Origin: Ampullaceana balthica
Lineage: Eukaryota; Mollusca; Gastropoda; Lymnaeidae
Length of the DNA stretch: 64,000 bases
Direction of reading: 5' to 3'
Assembly (NCBI GenBank): GCA_944989445.1
Contig: CALYLW010000344.1
Span: forward strand, 179,979-243,978
A program made the translations under genes and the position numbers. Shown here piece by piece: positions 11,496-23,286 of the stretch. Positions within the stretch are counted from its first letter, which is position 1. Each line of letters begins with the position of its first letter. The notes under the pieces were generated by a model. The model was not told where the DNA came from. It worked only from the letters and a program-made list of their open reading frames with translations, and searched no databases.

Positions 11496-12004
11496 GTCTG
11501 TCTGTCTTGGGCTCGGCGGGCGGAAAAACAGAAGTCAAAAATGACCCACTTCCCATGATCCGATCAAACTGAAATTTGGCACACGGACCCGTCAAACCTA
11601 ACAATGCATCGTATCAAAATTTCAGATCGATCGAACGTACCATAATTAAATTAATGCATTTTTAGTTTATCCTTATATGAGGTATGTAATTTAAATTCAC
11701 GATTTGTTATTGTTTTTTTGCCACGTGAAATTTTGAGCTGACGCATTGAGGCGACCCAACGAAGCGACGGGCGCTTTTGTTTACATTTTACGTGTCACTC
11801 TGAGCTCGGTCAAGCGAATCGGTGACCAGACTTTTCCCCTCTCCCCCCCCCCACCCACCCCTCCCCCCCCCCACTAGGGTTATGATGCAAAGTTGAGTTA
11901 AGACAGATTCAGTCTGTAAATGTTTGGAAATAATCAATACTGTTAGTTATGTCTCATATATAAGGGATTTATAGTCAAAAACTGTTTTTACGGGTTTGTT
12001 TTTT
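11430..12004 (+). mobile_element. AAATCCCTTATAT element, copy A (first of a head-to-tail pair)
   Basis: It starts TAAATCCCTTATATTAAC, carries a conserved core (TGAAATTTGGCACACGGACC ... AAAATTTCAGATCGATCGAA) and ends CATATATAAGGGATTTATAG, then a hairpin-capable AAAAACTGTTTTTACGGG tail. The terminal words AAATCCCTTATAT and ATATAAGGGATTT are inverted to each other, with the second lying inside a unique 3' tail. This arrangement (subterminal inverted repeats plus a 3' hairpin, T-rich target) resembles helentron-associated elements of invertebrates. That is an inference. Confidence 0.75.
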
Positions 12005-12482
12005 TAAATCCCTTATATTAACTTCACCGCCGTCTCTCTCTGTCTTGGGCTCGGCGGGCGGGCGGGCGGAAAAACAGAAGTCAAAAATGACCCACTTCCC
12101 ATGATCCGATCGAACTGAAATTTGGCACACGGACCCGTCTGACCTAACAATGCATCGTATCAAAATTTCAGATCGATCGAACGTACCGTAATTAAATTAA
12201 TGCATTTTTAGTTTATCCTTATATGAGGTATGTAATTCAAAATTCACTGTTTGTTATTGTTTTTTTTCTGCCAGTTTCACGTGAGTTTGAGTTGACGCCG
12301 ACCGTCGTGTTGACGCCGACCGTCGTGCCGACACCCCCTCACATCCCACCCCCATTTATTAAAGACAAGGGACATCACTCGGTGTCAGTCTGTAAATGTT
12401 TGAAAATAATCAATACTGTTAGTTATGTCTCATATATAAGGGATTTATAGTCAAAAACTTTGTTTTTACGGGTTTGTTTTAT
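12005..12482 (+). mobile_element. AAATCCCTTATAT element, copy B (second of the pair)
   Basis: It repeats copy A in the same orientation starting directly after A's tail, with the same core and an AAAAACTTTGTTTTTACGGG tail. It is shorter than A in the middle. A short GTTGACGCCGACCGTCGT duplication is private to it. Confidence 0.75.
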
Positions 12483-12888
12483 TTACACTGACATACACAA
12501 AAGACAGCTAACAAAGGCGGTGGTGACCCGTGAACTACCATGAGTCTCGTCAAGTTACACGACTAAACATGCGTTGAAGTGATGGATTGTAACAAGCATC
12601 AATCAATGATTGTTTATGTGCATTTTATTGCGCTACAGCCACAGCCATATCTTGAGAAGTATTATTATTGTAATTTTTTATCATGACCTTGTAACGACGT
12701 AACGAGGTCTGGTTATATGACACATTACTTAGGCTTAGGTGTTGACATATCTTACATGTTGACATTTCACATCCGTGTGGGATTGCGATGTTTGATTTTC
12801 CCATTTGACCGCAACTTAATGTTATTACATATTGACATAGTTTGGCATTTCTCATATGTTCACATTGCTTATTTGTTACTACCTTCAG

Positions 12889-12933
12889 GTTCCGACTGTT
12901 GTGAATCGAGACATTTTTTTATTCGACTGTTGA
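12889..12933 (+). CDS. Candidate terminal coding exon (14 codons plus stop)
   Basis: A strong polypyrimidine acceptor (TTACTACCTTCAG) at 12888 opens in phase 0, as the donor at 11137 requires. It reads VPTVVNRDIFLFDC then TGA. If used, the protein ends at about 1503 residues. An alternative acceptor (GATTTTACAG, about 12982) would read into the 46-bp tandem repeat and is less likely. The true next exon could also lie further on. Confidence 0.4.
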   Translation, partial: VPTVVNRDIFLFDC

Positions 12934-12992
12934 AATTGATGACCTTCGACATCATTCTCGTATTCTGAGATGATTTTACAGGATGTATTACA

Positions 12993-13186
12993 AGCCCGAA
13001 CTACCCACCAACCACATGGGAGGCTATCGTGGTGTAACAACTTGTTACCACCCACCAACCCCATGGGAGGCTATCGTGTAACAACTTGTTACCATCCACC
13101 AACCACATGGGAGGCTATCGTGATGTAACAACTTGTTACCACCCACCAACCCCATGGGAGGCTATCGTGGTGTAACACCTTGTTTT
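12993..13186. repeat. Four copies of a unit of about 46 bp
   Basis: Units carry ATGGGAGGCTATCGTG and GTAACAACTTGTTACC. The second motif is itself a palindrome (GGTAACAAGTTGTTACC-like). If the 12889 exon is terminal, this array is in the 3' UTR. Confidence 0.9.
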
Positions 13187-13953
13187 AAAATTCGGCTCAT
13201 GTGGAGTCCATGCACCTAATCTCTGACAAAACACGTTACTATGAACTTTTATATAAATATTATATACAATATTTCGGGGTTAGTTTTGTATTGTCATTTA
13301 TACTTCCTAATACCTACAACGTATTTCAGAGCCGGCGATCACTCTATAACCACTATTACAAAATAACAATCACCATTAACTTAGTGAAAAAGAATCTTGA
13401 AGATATTACGTTACTGCATAATTACAACTGAGATACCGTGCTATATCTGTTTATAGTTTTTTATTATTGTTAAGATGCATGTACAAAACATATATTCATA
13501 TTTTTGCGGAGGAACGAATAGTTGGAAATGAGTATTTAATCAGCTTATTAAACCAATGAATTGCAAAGATTTGAGTTTTTTCCGCTGCATACCACCAATA
13601 TGTTGGAGCAGCTTATCCCTGAGAGCTACATCAATTTGTGTTGACCTTTAAGGTCACGCCTCGTGTTAACCTGGTCTAGTGTACTCAAGGCATGTAATAG
13701 GTCAGTGTTACCTGGTGTACACAAGGCATGTACTAGATCAGTCTTACCTTGTGGGGTTCCCCACAAGCAGTTACGTCAAACGTTGTAAAGTGGATGGCCC
13801 TTCAGGACCCCACATTCTTCTGATTTTACCAGCAGTGATCTATGACTACAAGTAGGGACCGACTCCTTAAGGGAGGGTCTCTGACTCTTTAAAGCTGTTC
13901 ATGGGACACACTTTAACTCTAGCTACTAGAGCTCGGGAGTGGATGTTTCTGGA

Positions 13954-13959
13954 AATAAA
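13954..13959 (+). terminator. Candidate polyadenylation signal AATAAA
   Basis: AATAAA is followed within 10 bases by a GT-rich CTGTGTGTCTCGGG stretch, and lies about 1 kb after the candidate stop at 12931. The 13187-13953 stretch between them has no gene. It contains a short duplication around AAGGCATGTA (about 13687 and 13722). Confidence 0.35.
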
Positions 13960-13975
13960 GCTGTGTGTCTCGGGC

Positions 13976-14418
13976 GAGGGAGTATGGATTGATGGTTGAA
14001 TCGACTTCAATAGTGCCTCTCCCTTGGTGTCATTTACCCCTCCCTGATGTCATTGCCCCTCCCTGTGTCATAATTGCCCCTCCCTGATGTCATAATTGCC
14101 TTGCCCAGAGCTGCAATAACTGACTTGCACTAAATAATACCTAGTCGCTGTATATGGTCTTTACTTACCATCCCCTGCCTGGGTGACACTCTGGCCACCC
14201 CCTCGCCCCTTCCCAACCCAAGAACATTCACAGCTTTTCTGTGAGTTAATTGGCCAAGTCTTACAGAAACGACGCTCTCGGTATCAGAACTATCAACTCT
14301 TATTGTGGCAACCTTTAACAAGTCTGTCCGTCTGAGTCTGTTGCACTTTCTCGTGTAGTCTGTATCAGTGTCTGCTAGCCCGCGCCCTGTTGACCAATGA
14401 CCTATGACATCACAGCTA
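13976..14418. other. No gene seen
   Basis: A few GCCCCTCCCTGATGTCAT-type repeats occur at about 14020-14100. The rest is unique sequence with no supported feature. Confidence 0.5.
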
Positions 14419-14426
14419 CTGACGAC

Positions 14427-14634
14427 CAATGTTCCCTCTAACGTTCGCTCGTCCGTATACAAAATAGTAACGTGCGTGCACAGTTGCACAGCATCCATTT
14501 GTTTTGTACATGTAAGATTTAACATTATACATTATTATTTTATCCGTATCACAATTTGTTTGCGTGGTAATTCTAAACTGCTGCGCGGCGTCGGTCATAC
14601 ATCTACGCGGTCGCACAACTCAAAGGGAACATCG
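14427..14634. mobile_element. MITE of the CAATGTTCCCTCT family, copy 1 (208 bp)
   Basis: The left end is CAATGTTCCCTCTAACG and the right end CTCAAAGGGAACATCG, a TIR pair of about 14 bases. Flanks CTGACGAC (14419-14426) and CTGACATC (14635-14642) match at 6 of 8. The interior shares TGCGCGGCG and GTGCACAGTTGCACAGC-like words with the copies at 55973 and 57113. The 8-bp TSD supports hAT. Confidence 0.8.
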
Positions 14635-14895
14635 CTGACATCTGTTTTCACGGCCAATTATTTCTGAGAGAAAACTCACCGGAGCGGGAGGGGGGGGGGT
14701 ACGACAATCCATCCGAAACGTCATGAATGGTCATCTCGTGTTGACAATGACTGGGTGTGAGAGATCGTTGTGAATAAGGGAAGACAACACGTCATACGTC
14801 ATCTCACAACGCCCAGACTTACTACGTCAGTTGTTCCTAGCCATGTTCCAAGTCTCCCAACAGTGACCTCGTGACCCTATCCAATGATTTGGTTC

Positions 14896-15390
14896 GCTGA
14901 CAAAACGGCCCTGACTAATGGGCTCCGACATAACGGCCCCGACAAAACGGCTCTGGACTAATAGATGGACTAACCGTAAAAAATACAGTGAAATATTTAT
15001 ATTCGTATTTTTACTCAACGATTCAGTGTCAGGTTTAGCTCACAAGAAACAATAGTAATGACATCACAAGAATTAATTTAATAGCCTTTACTCGATATAT
15101 TACCAAGTGGCGGTTGTTTGTTGACAAGGAATAATATATTAACATCACAAGAAATAATGTTACAATTGTACCATTAAGTGAAAAAGTTTTTAAAAATGTT
15201 ATCAACTTGTCTGGGGCCGTTTTGACCGGGGCCGTTTTGACCGGGGCCGTTTTGACCGGGGCCGTTATGCATGGGCCGTTTTGACCGGGGCCGTTATGCA
15301 TGGGCCGTTTTGACCGGGGCCGTTATGCATGGGCCGTTTTGACCGGGGCCGTTATGCACGGGCCGTTTTGACAGGTCAGCCATTTTGTTA
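14896..15390. mobile_element. Foldback-like element with tandem-repeat arms
   Basis: The left arm (about 14896-14962) repeats GACAAAACGGCCC and GACATAACGGCCCC. The right arm (about 15211-15390) repeats the reverse complement, GGGGCCGTTTTGAC and GGGGCCGTTATGCATG, about ten times. An AT-rich spacer of about 250 bp separates them. Long inverted arms made of short tandem units are the signature of foldback elements. No TSD or transposase was seen. Confidence 0.65.
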
Positions 15391-16071
15391 GTACCTCGCA
15401 AAACCTCGTGAGGTTAAAACGCAAGTATTTCTTGATTCTTGCAGACAATCAATTTCTGCACTGTTTGTTGCACCCAAACTTCTGATCATCCTTCAAATGA
15501 AATGACCTTCACGCTGATACACTTTATATAAGGGTCTTAAACCCACTTGAGCCTTTAGTGTGACGTAAGTATGGGTCGTAGGAGTACAACAATCGCTGTA
15601 CAACCTCGCATCATGGCGCAATAGGAGTAGTCACATCATGGCGGGAATCTTGTTAGTAGTAATATCCGGGGTATTCTGTTATGGCGTATTTCAATACATG
15701 TTTGTAAAAATCTGCGTTAATTTGATCCACCTTAATTGCAATGACCAACTTGCTTAAAACTTTATTATCTTTAAAAGATTTTTAAGGCGTTTAAGACGTG
15801 TAATTTCTTTATGAACGCTGAAAAAACATTGTTTCGTGGAGACATTGTCTTTAAATCATAACAATAAGTAATCATAAATCATAAATGATATTTCTCTCTC
15901 TGATCTGCGAAATGACAAACTCACTTGCGGGTGGGGGTTTGGGGTGGCAGGGGGGTGGGGGATATGACCACACACGTGAGTGACAGAAAGAGTTTTCATC
16001 TCCCCTACCACCAATTATTATTTTAGGACCCTAAAATGCAGGACTACATGAGTCGCAGCGCGTATCCAAAT
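15391..16071. other. No gene seen
   Basis: Unique AT-rich sequence with a G-rich stretch at about 15925-15960. No supported feature. Confidence 0.5.
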
Positions 16072-16223
16072 CAGTGGTTCTTAAACTTGTTTGAGGTATT
16101 GTACCCCACCAATTTCATTTGCGCATTCACTGAAGCATTCTCAAGCGGGCGCTTAATCACGAACCCCTGAGACTGACTCACCGAACCCCTGGGGTTCGAT
16201 CGAACCCAGGTTAAGAACCACTG
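16072..16223. mobile_element. hAT-like MITE, 152 bp
   Basis: The ends CAGTGGTTCTTAAACTTG and CAGGTTAAGAACCACTG form a classic hAT terminal inverted repeat (reverse complement of the right end CAGTGGTTCTTAACCTG). Flanks ATCCAAAT and ATCTAAAC agree at 6 of 8. Confidence 0.85.
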
Positions 16224-16702
16224 ATCTAAACCAAACAATAACATAATGAAACAGTAACATTGTTACAGAGACTTCTGTGAGACAAACCTGGACAATAATG
16301 CCGTCATTATGAGACGCTGTGGTGTCTGTTCATCCGTGCTGGGTCTCTCGAACTTTTAGAGCCTGTAATAGAGGGACGGAAACTAGTGGGAGTTTTACCG
16401 TAACAAGTTAAATGCCACACAAACACGGCCAAGTTTGGTAGTGGATAATTGGGCTGGGGTGGGGGCTCATAGGTCTTAGACACAGGGAAGAGATTTATCG
16501 CCGTCAGACGGAGCAGGGACGGGGGGTGGGGGAGGGTTGATAAGGTCCTTTTATGTGGGAGGATGGAGTGTCTTAGTTCAACGTGTATGCTTTAATTTTT
16601 GGGTACTTGGGTCGCTTGTTTGGGCACCCAGCCGTCTGGAGGTAAGGGAGACGGGGGGCGATAAAGGGATTCTTTAGAAAAATTATTTTCGTCGTTGGTT
16701 TG
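16224..16702. other. No gene seen
   Basis: G-rich patches (GGGGTGGGGG at about 16450 and 16520). Nothing else supported. Confidence 0.5.
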
Positions 16703-16895
16703 ACAACTGTGCTGTTTTTTAAATCACTTTGGTTGTGTGTTACCACGACGTGCTGTTTTTGAATCACTTTGGTTGTGTGTTACCACGACGTGCTGTTTTT
16801 GAATCACTTTGGTTGTGTGTTACCACGACGTGCTGTTTTTGAATCACTTTGGTTGTGTGTTACCACGACGTGCTGTTTTTGAATCACTTTGGTTA
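16703..16895. repeat. 40-bp tandem repeat, about 5 copies
   Basis: Near-identical units containing GTTTTTGAATCACTTTGGTT and TGTGTGTTACCACGACGTGCT. Confidence 0.9.
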
Positions 16896-16973
16896 CGATG
16901 CTGTTACCACGGGATGGTAATTGTTCTGGTGGTAAAGGACTTTGTGGATACAATAATTCCAAGTTACACAACT

Positions 16974-17210
16974 TAACATTGTTGTAAGATCTTCTTAACA
17001 TTGTTGTAAGATCTTCTTAACATTGTTGTAAGATCTTCTTAACATTGTTGTAAGATCTTCTTAACATTGTTGTAAGATCTTCTTAACATTGTTGTAAGAT
17101 CTTCTTAACATTGTTGTAAGATCTTCTTAACATTGTTGTAAGATCTTCTTAACATTGTTGTAAGATCTTCTTAACATTGTTGTAAGATCTTCTTAACATT
17201 GTTGTAAGAT
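16974..17210. repeat. 22-bp tandem repeat, about 11 copies
   Basis: Practically perfect copies of a unit with AACATTGTTGTAAGATCTTC, each carrying AGATCT. The very low divergence indicates recent expansion. Confidence 0.95.
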
Positions 17211-17704
17211 CATTTCCATAAGGTATGCGGTATATTGTGAATCAACGAATCTAATGATGTTGGTGTGAATAGTGATACTAATAAGTCTAATACATTGATG
17301 TGAAACATTCATGTGGCAGTTAGTGAAGTCCAGATTGTTCATTTAGTCCGGTATGAACCTTACACTCTGATTTATTGAATTATTGCTTTATCGTGTGAAC
17401 TAAACTTGACTTGCTTTTTATTTAAAAAAATATATTTTTTAAATTGAGTCTAGTGGATGGATTTAACATGTTGATGATAGTGTAATATTTCGAATTTACA
17501 TATTTCGTATTTCAACTTCATTTACGATTAGAAAATGTGTACAGTTTAGCTAATAAGGTAATATATATTATATATATATATAAAACTTATTTGAATTTTG
17601 TTTGTTGTGGCTGTTTATGAGGTTGATATCATACAGAAATCAATTTTGTAGAATTTAATTTTAATGGTAGGTGAAAGTTGTGCATAGCACTAATTTGTCA
17701 CTAT
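17211..17704. other. AT-rich unique sequence
   Basis: Contains a short (TA)n tract at about 17562-17582. No gene seen. Confidence 0.5.
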
Positions 17705-18000
17705 CCCAGGTCAAAGTTGTGTTGCACTAGTCACCAGGTCAAAGTTGTGTTGCACTAGTCACCAGGTCAAAGTTGTGTTGCACTAGTCACCAGGTCAAGT
17801 TGTGTTGCACTAGTCACTAGGTCAAAGTTGTGTTGCACTAGTCACTAGGTCAAAGTTGTGTTGCACTAGTCACTAGGTCAAAGTTGTGTTGCACTAGTCA
17901 CTAGGTCAAAGTTGTGTTGCACTAGTCACTAGGTCAAAGTTGTGTGCATAGTCACTAGGTCAAAGTTGGTAACACTAGTCACTAGGTCGAAGTTGTTTAA
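17705..18000. repeat. 28-bp tandem repeat, about 10 copies
   Basis: Units of GTTGTGTTGCACTAGTCAC plus (C/T)AGGTCAAA. The first half uses CACCAGGT and the second CACTAGGT, so one variant has spread through a block. Degenerate copies trail to about 18130. Confidence 0.9.
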
Positions 18001-18764
18001 CGTAAGATGAAGTTGAGCAGCAATAGGTGAAAGTTGAGTGGCACTAGTAGGTTGTGCTGTGTAGCACTAGTTATGTTTCTGTAGCACTCGTAAGTAAAGC
18101 TGTGGGGCATTCGGTGAAATGTATTAGTGTATAGCATTAGGTGAAATTTGTGTAGCATTACGCAGTACAAGGTCATGTTTAGTTTGAAGGTACAATGTCA
18201 ATGTTTCTTCCGGAGACAATTTCAATGTTTTGTTTCAGCGTCATGTGTTAGTGAGATCATTTACAGTTGCAATGTTCCTTACATTTTATATTGGTGAAGG
18301 TCCCGATGCACAAAGACAACAACCAAAGGGAGAAGTTACCAGGAGAGCAGACAACGATGTTCAGGTTTTGTCATTGATTAACTATTAACTTTGAATGGTG
18401 CCCACCCTCCACGCTCCTTTAACTTTACTCTTGATTCGTCTCTGCCTTAGCTCAAATGTCGTTTTCTGTGCTCAGACATGACCAATAAGTCGACAACATG
18501 TCACCACATTTTCTGAGAGATTTATACCTCACGTCAGCAACCACCAGAATTAAAATTTCTCCCTTGACGGAACAATTTACAACCAGCTCCAATCGCTGGA
18601 TTGAATTTCTGATGACGTCAGCGACAACAAGCCTTTCGTCGGTTTCCCCTCGGGAAACTTGAACAATGTAAGGATTGCCACCGTGTCAAGAGACCCCCAT
18701 TTGTGTGAGCTGGGGCTGGGGCCCAGAAGATCAAACGAGCCCTGATACGAGTGCCCGTAATCCC
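18001..18764. other. No gene firmly seen; GC rises toward the next exon
   Basis: 18001-18180 is degenerate tail of the 28-bp array. From about 18600 GC content rises, and a frame from 18670 is open into the candidate exon at 18765. No convincing acceptor is seen, so this may be 5' UTR. Confidence 0.4.
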
Positions 18765-18821
18765 ATGACCACTGCCAAACCGTTCTCCCCCCACCTCGGG
18801 GCCCTGGCCATCCCGGCCAAG
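18765..18821 (+). CDS. Candidate first coding exon (19 codons), unknown protein
   Basis: ATG opens MTTAKPFSPHLGALAIPAK, followed immediately by a consensus donor GTAAGT at 18822 (phase 0). The frame is also open upstream to 18670, so the coding part could be longer. The segment is GC-rich against AT-rich flanks, like the candidate exon at 2093. No partner exon in phase is visible before the satellite at 20 kb. An alternative start for a gene continuing outside the window would fit. The family is not recognised. Confidence 0.35.
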
Positions 18822-20029
18822 GTAAGTCACTCTCTGTAGTTCATCACTGGGGATTCCCGGTGGCGGAATGTCTCCTGTTTGTCTTTGTTGTCCATGGGGG
18901 GTAATCTCCCGTGGATTTCTGGTGATCCTTGCAGAATGTCAGACCGAAGGGAAAAGGGTGGGTGGGTGGGGGGTGACTGATAGGATCCATTTGGGTGGCG
19001 GGGGGGGGTTACTGACTCCAGGGATAATACCATCAATTATGTCAAATTATGAGGACTATTTCAAGCCTGACGCTGTAATTCTCGTGTGGTGTAATGTCCC
19101 GGTGACTTTTTAAAAGAATTGTACGACTAGCAGTTAGCATTTTCGTCATTGCGAAAAGTTGAGAAGCAAATAAACTTCTGAGACAGATACCGTGTTGTAC
19201 GTTGTACGATGTGTCACTGTGTCACGTGGTTTGATAAGTTCAAGTAACTGTCTATAAATACTATAATCTATTTTAAAGGTTTATTTTAGAATTATCGTTT
19301 TATTTTCCTAGTTATAAAATCATTTTTATTTATAGGCATCCGTCAGAGTTAAGAGTATTTTTTTTTACATGTATTTATGGAATGGTCAGTGTAACAGTAT
19401 TACTGATACTGAATAGTGCTCTGAGTTCCTTGGTCTTGGGCAAGAGATCCCCCGCCCCAACCATCATCTCAGCCTAATTTAATGAGGTCCTTGACACTGT
19501 CAACAAAACCAGCTAATACCATCTATGTGTTACCACCAATACCATCTGATGTGTCATCAGAAATACCATCGTATTCGTCATCAAAAATACCATCGTATCT
19601 CTCATAAAAAATACCATCTGATAGGTCACCAAAAAAATAGCATCTTATGTGCCATCAACAACACCATCTACCTACAATGTCAAGGCTATAACATTGTCAC
19701 GTGATCACCCTCCCGTTTCCAATTATTCTATGTGGCGGGGATCAAAGCACAGTTTTCTTCTGATCCTAAAATAATCGTCACGTGATTTTGACATTTTTAA
19801 CAAACATCAGTAGTTATACAGCTGCAATCGTTGACTGAGCAGCAATTTGAGCCTAATTCAGCGGCGATTTTTTCAACACATTTGTAAACTGAATGTTTAA
19901 AGACTAAAAGAGAAAAAAATACATCACCCGAAATTGTCTATAGAAAGAATGTTTTCATTATTTTCTCTTTACGTCAACACATCACTACCGTAGGCGTACA
20001 CCGTAGTAATACATTAATACTGTATTAAA
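18822..20029. other. No gene seen; degenerate 31-bp repeat at 19505-19672
   Basis: About five imperfect ATACCATC(T/G)..GTCATCAAAAAT units lie at 19505-19672. Elsewhere there are G-rich patches (18955-19010) and AT-rich unique sequence. Confidence 0.5.
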
Positions 20030-23000
20030 CACTACGTAATAGTGGATACAACACTACGTAATAGTGGATACAACACTACGTAATAGTGGATACACGACTA
20101 CGTAATAGTGGATACAACACAACGTAATAGTGGATACAACACTACGTAATAGTGGATACAACACTACGTAATAGTGGATACAACACTACGTAATAGTGGA
20201 TACAACACAACGTAATAGTGGATACAACACAACGTAATAGTGGATACAACACTACGTAATAGTGGATACAACACTACGTAATAGTGGATACAACACTACG
20301 TAATAGTGGATACAACACAACGTAATAGTGGATACAACACAACGTAATAGTGGATACAACACTACGTAATAGTGGATACAACACAACGTAATAGTGGATA
20401 CAACACAACGTAATAGTGGATACAACACACGTAATAGTGATACAACCACGTAATAGTGGATACAACACTACGTAATAGTGGATACAACACAACGTAATAG
20501 TGGATACAACACAACGTAATAGTGGATACAACACTACGTAATAGTGGATACAACACAACGTAATAGTGGATACAACACTACGTAATAGTGGATACAACAC
20601 AACGTATAGTGGATACAACACACGTAATAGTGGATACAACACAACGTAATAGTGGATACAACACTACGTAATAGTGGATACAACACAACGTAATAGTGGA
20701 TACAACACAACGTAATAGTGGATACAACACAACGTAATAGTGGATACAACACTACGTAATAGTGGATACAACACTACGTAATAGTGGATACAACACTACG
20801 TAATAGTGGATACAACACTACGTAATAGTGGATACAACACAACGTAATAGTGGATACAACACAACGTAATAGTGGATACAACACAACGTAATAGTGTATA
20901 CAACACTACGTAATAGTGGATACAACACACGTAATAGTGTATACAACACTACGTAATAGTGGATACAACACTACGTAATAGTGGATACAACACAACGTAA
21001 TAGTGGATACAACACAACGTAATAGTGGATACAACACAACGTAATAGTGGATACAACACAACGTAATAGTGGATACAACACAACGTAATAGTGGATACAA
21101 CACAACGTAATAGTGGATACAACACTACGTAATAGTGGATACAACACTACGTAATAGTGGATACAACACTACGTAATAGTGTATACAACACTACGTAATA
21201 GTGGATACAACACTACGTAATAGTGGATACAACACTACGTAATAGTGGATACAACACTACGTAATAGTGGATACAACACAACGTAATAGTGGATACAACA
21301 CACGTAATAGTGGATACAACACACGTAATAGTGGATACAACACAACGTAATAGTGGATACAACACAACGTAATAGTGGATACAACACAACGTAATAGTGG
21401 ATACAACACTACGTAATAGTGGATACAACACAACGTAATAGTGGATACAACACAACGTAATAGTGGATACAACACTACGTAATAGTGGATACAACACAAC
21501 GTAATAGTGGATACAACACCACGTAATAGTGGATACAACACTACGTAATAGTGGATACAACACAACGTAATAGTGGATACAACACAACGTAATAGTGTAT
21601 ACAACACTACGTAATAGTGGATACAACACTACGTAATAGTGGATACAACACTACGTAATAGTGGATACAACACTACGTAATAGTGGATACAACACAACGT
21701 AATAGTGGATACAACACTACGTAATAGTGGATACAACACAACGTAATAGTGGATACAACACTACGTAATAGTGGATACAACACATACGTAATAGTGGATA
21801 CAACACAACGTAATAGTGGATACAACACACGTAATAGTGGATACAACACAACGTAATAGTGGATACAACACTACGTAATAGTGGATACAACACAACGTAA
21901 TAGTGGATACAACACTACGTAATAGTGGATACAACACAACGTAATAGTGGATACAACACAACGTAATAGTGGATACAACACTACGTAATAGTGGATACAA
22001 CACACGTAATAGTGGATACAACACAACGTAATAGTGGATACAACACAACGTAATAGTGTATACAACACTACGTAATAGTGGATACAACACTACGTAATAG
22101 TGTATACAACACTACGTAATAGTGGATACAACACTACGTAATAGTGGATACAACACTACGTAATAGTGGATACAACACAACGTAATAGTGGATACAACAC
22201 AACGTAATAGTGGATACAACACTACGTAATAGTGATACAACACTACGTAATAGTGGATACAACACACGTAATAGTGTATACACACTACGTAATAGTGGAT
22301 ACAACACTACGTAATAGTGGATACAACACAACGTAATAGTGGATACAACACAACGTAATAGTGGATACAACACAACGTAATAGTGGATACAACACAACGT
22401 AATAGTGGATACAACACACGTATAGTGGATACAACACTACGTAATAGTGGATACAACACTACGTAATAGTGGATACAACACTACGTAATAGTGTATACAA
22501 CACTACGTAATAGTGGATACAACACTACGTAATAGTGGATACAACACTACGTAATAGTGGATACAACACTACGTAATAGTGGATACAACACTACGTAATA
22601 GTGGATACAACACTACGTAATAGTGGATACAACACTACGTAATAGTGGATACAACACTACGTAATAGTGTATACAACACTACGTAATAGTGTATACAACA
22701 CTACGTAATAGTGTATACAACACTACGTAATAGTGGATACAACACTACGTAATAGTGGATACAACACTACGTAATAGTGGATACAACACTACGTAATAGT
22801 GGATACAACACTACGTAATAGTGGATACAACACTACGTAATAGTGGATACAACACTACGTAATAGTGGATACAACACTACGTAATAGTGGATACAACACT
22901 ACGTAATAGTGGATACAACACAACGTAATAGTGGATACAACACTACGTAATAGTGGATACAACACTACGTAATAGTGGATACAACACTACGTAATAGTGG

Positions 23001-23286
23001 ATACAACACTACGTAATAGTGGATACAACACTACGTAATAGTGGATACAACACTACGTAATAGTGGATACAACACTACGTAATAGTGGATACAACACTAC
23101 GTAATAGTGGATACAACACTACGTAATAGTGTATACAACACTACGTAATAGTGATACAACACTACGTAATAGTGTATACAACACTACGTAATAGTGTATA
23201 CAACACTACGTAATAGTGTATACAACACTACGTAATAGTGGATACAACACTACGTAATAGTGGATACAACACTACGTAATAGTGGA

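Larger units (their letters stand above)
11138..12888 (+). other. Probable third intron, 1751 bp, carrying a transposon pair
   Basis: The donor is GTAAGG at 11138. The best downstream acceptor is TTTGTTACTACCTTCAG at 12888, and the phase fits. A head-to-tail pair of the AAATCCCTTATAT element occupies 11430-12482. CT microsatellite and C-rich runs lie within that pair. Confidence 0.45.

Noticed and set aside
12983..13186. Alternative third exon from the GATTTTACAG acceptor
   Set aside because: It would translate the 46-bp tandem repeat before a stop. The 12889 exon has the better acceptor and a short clean end.
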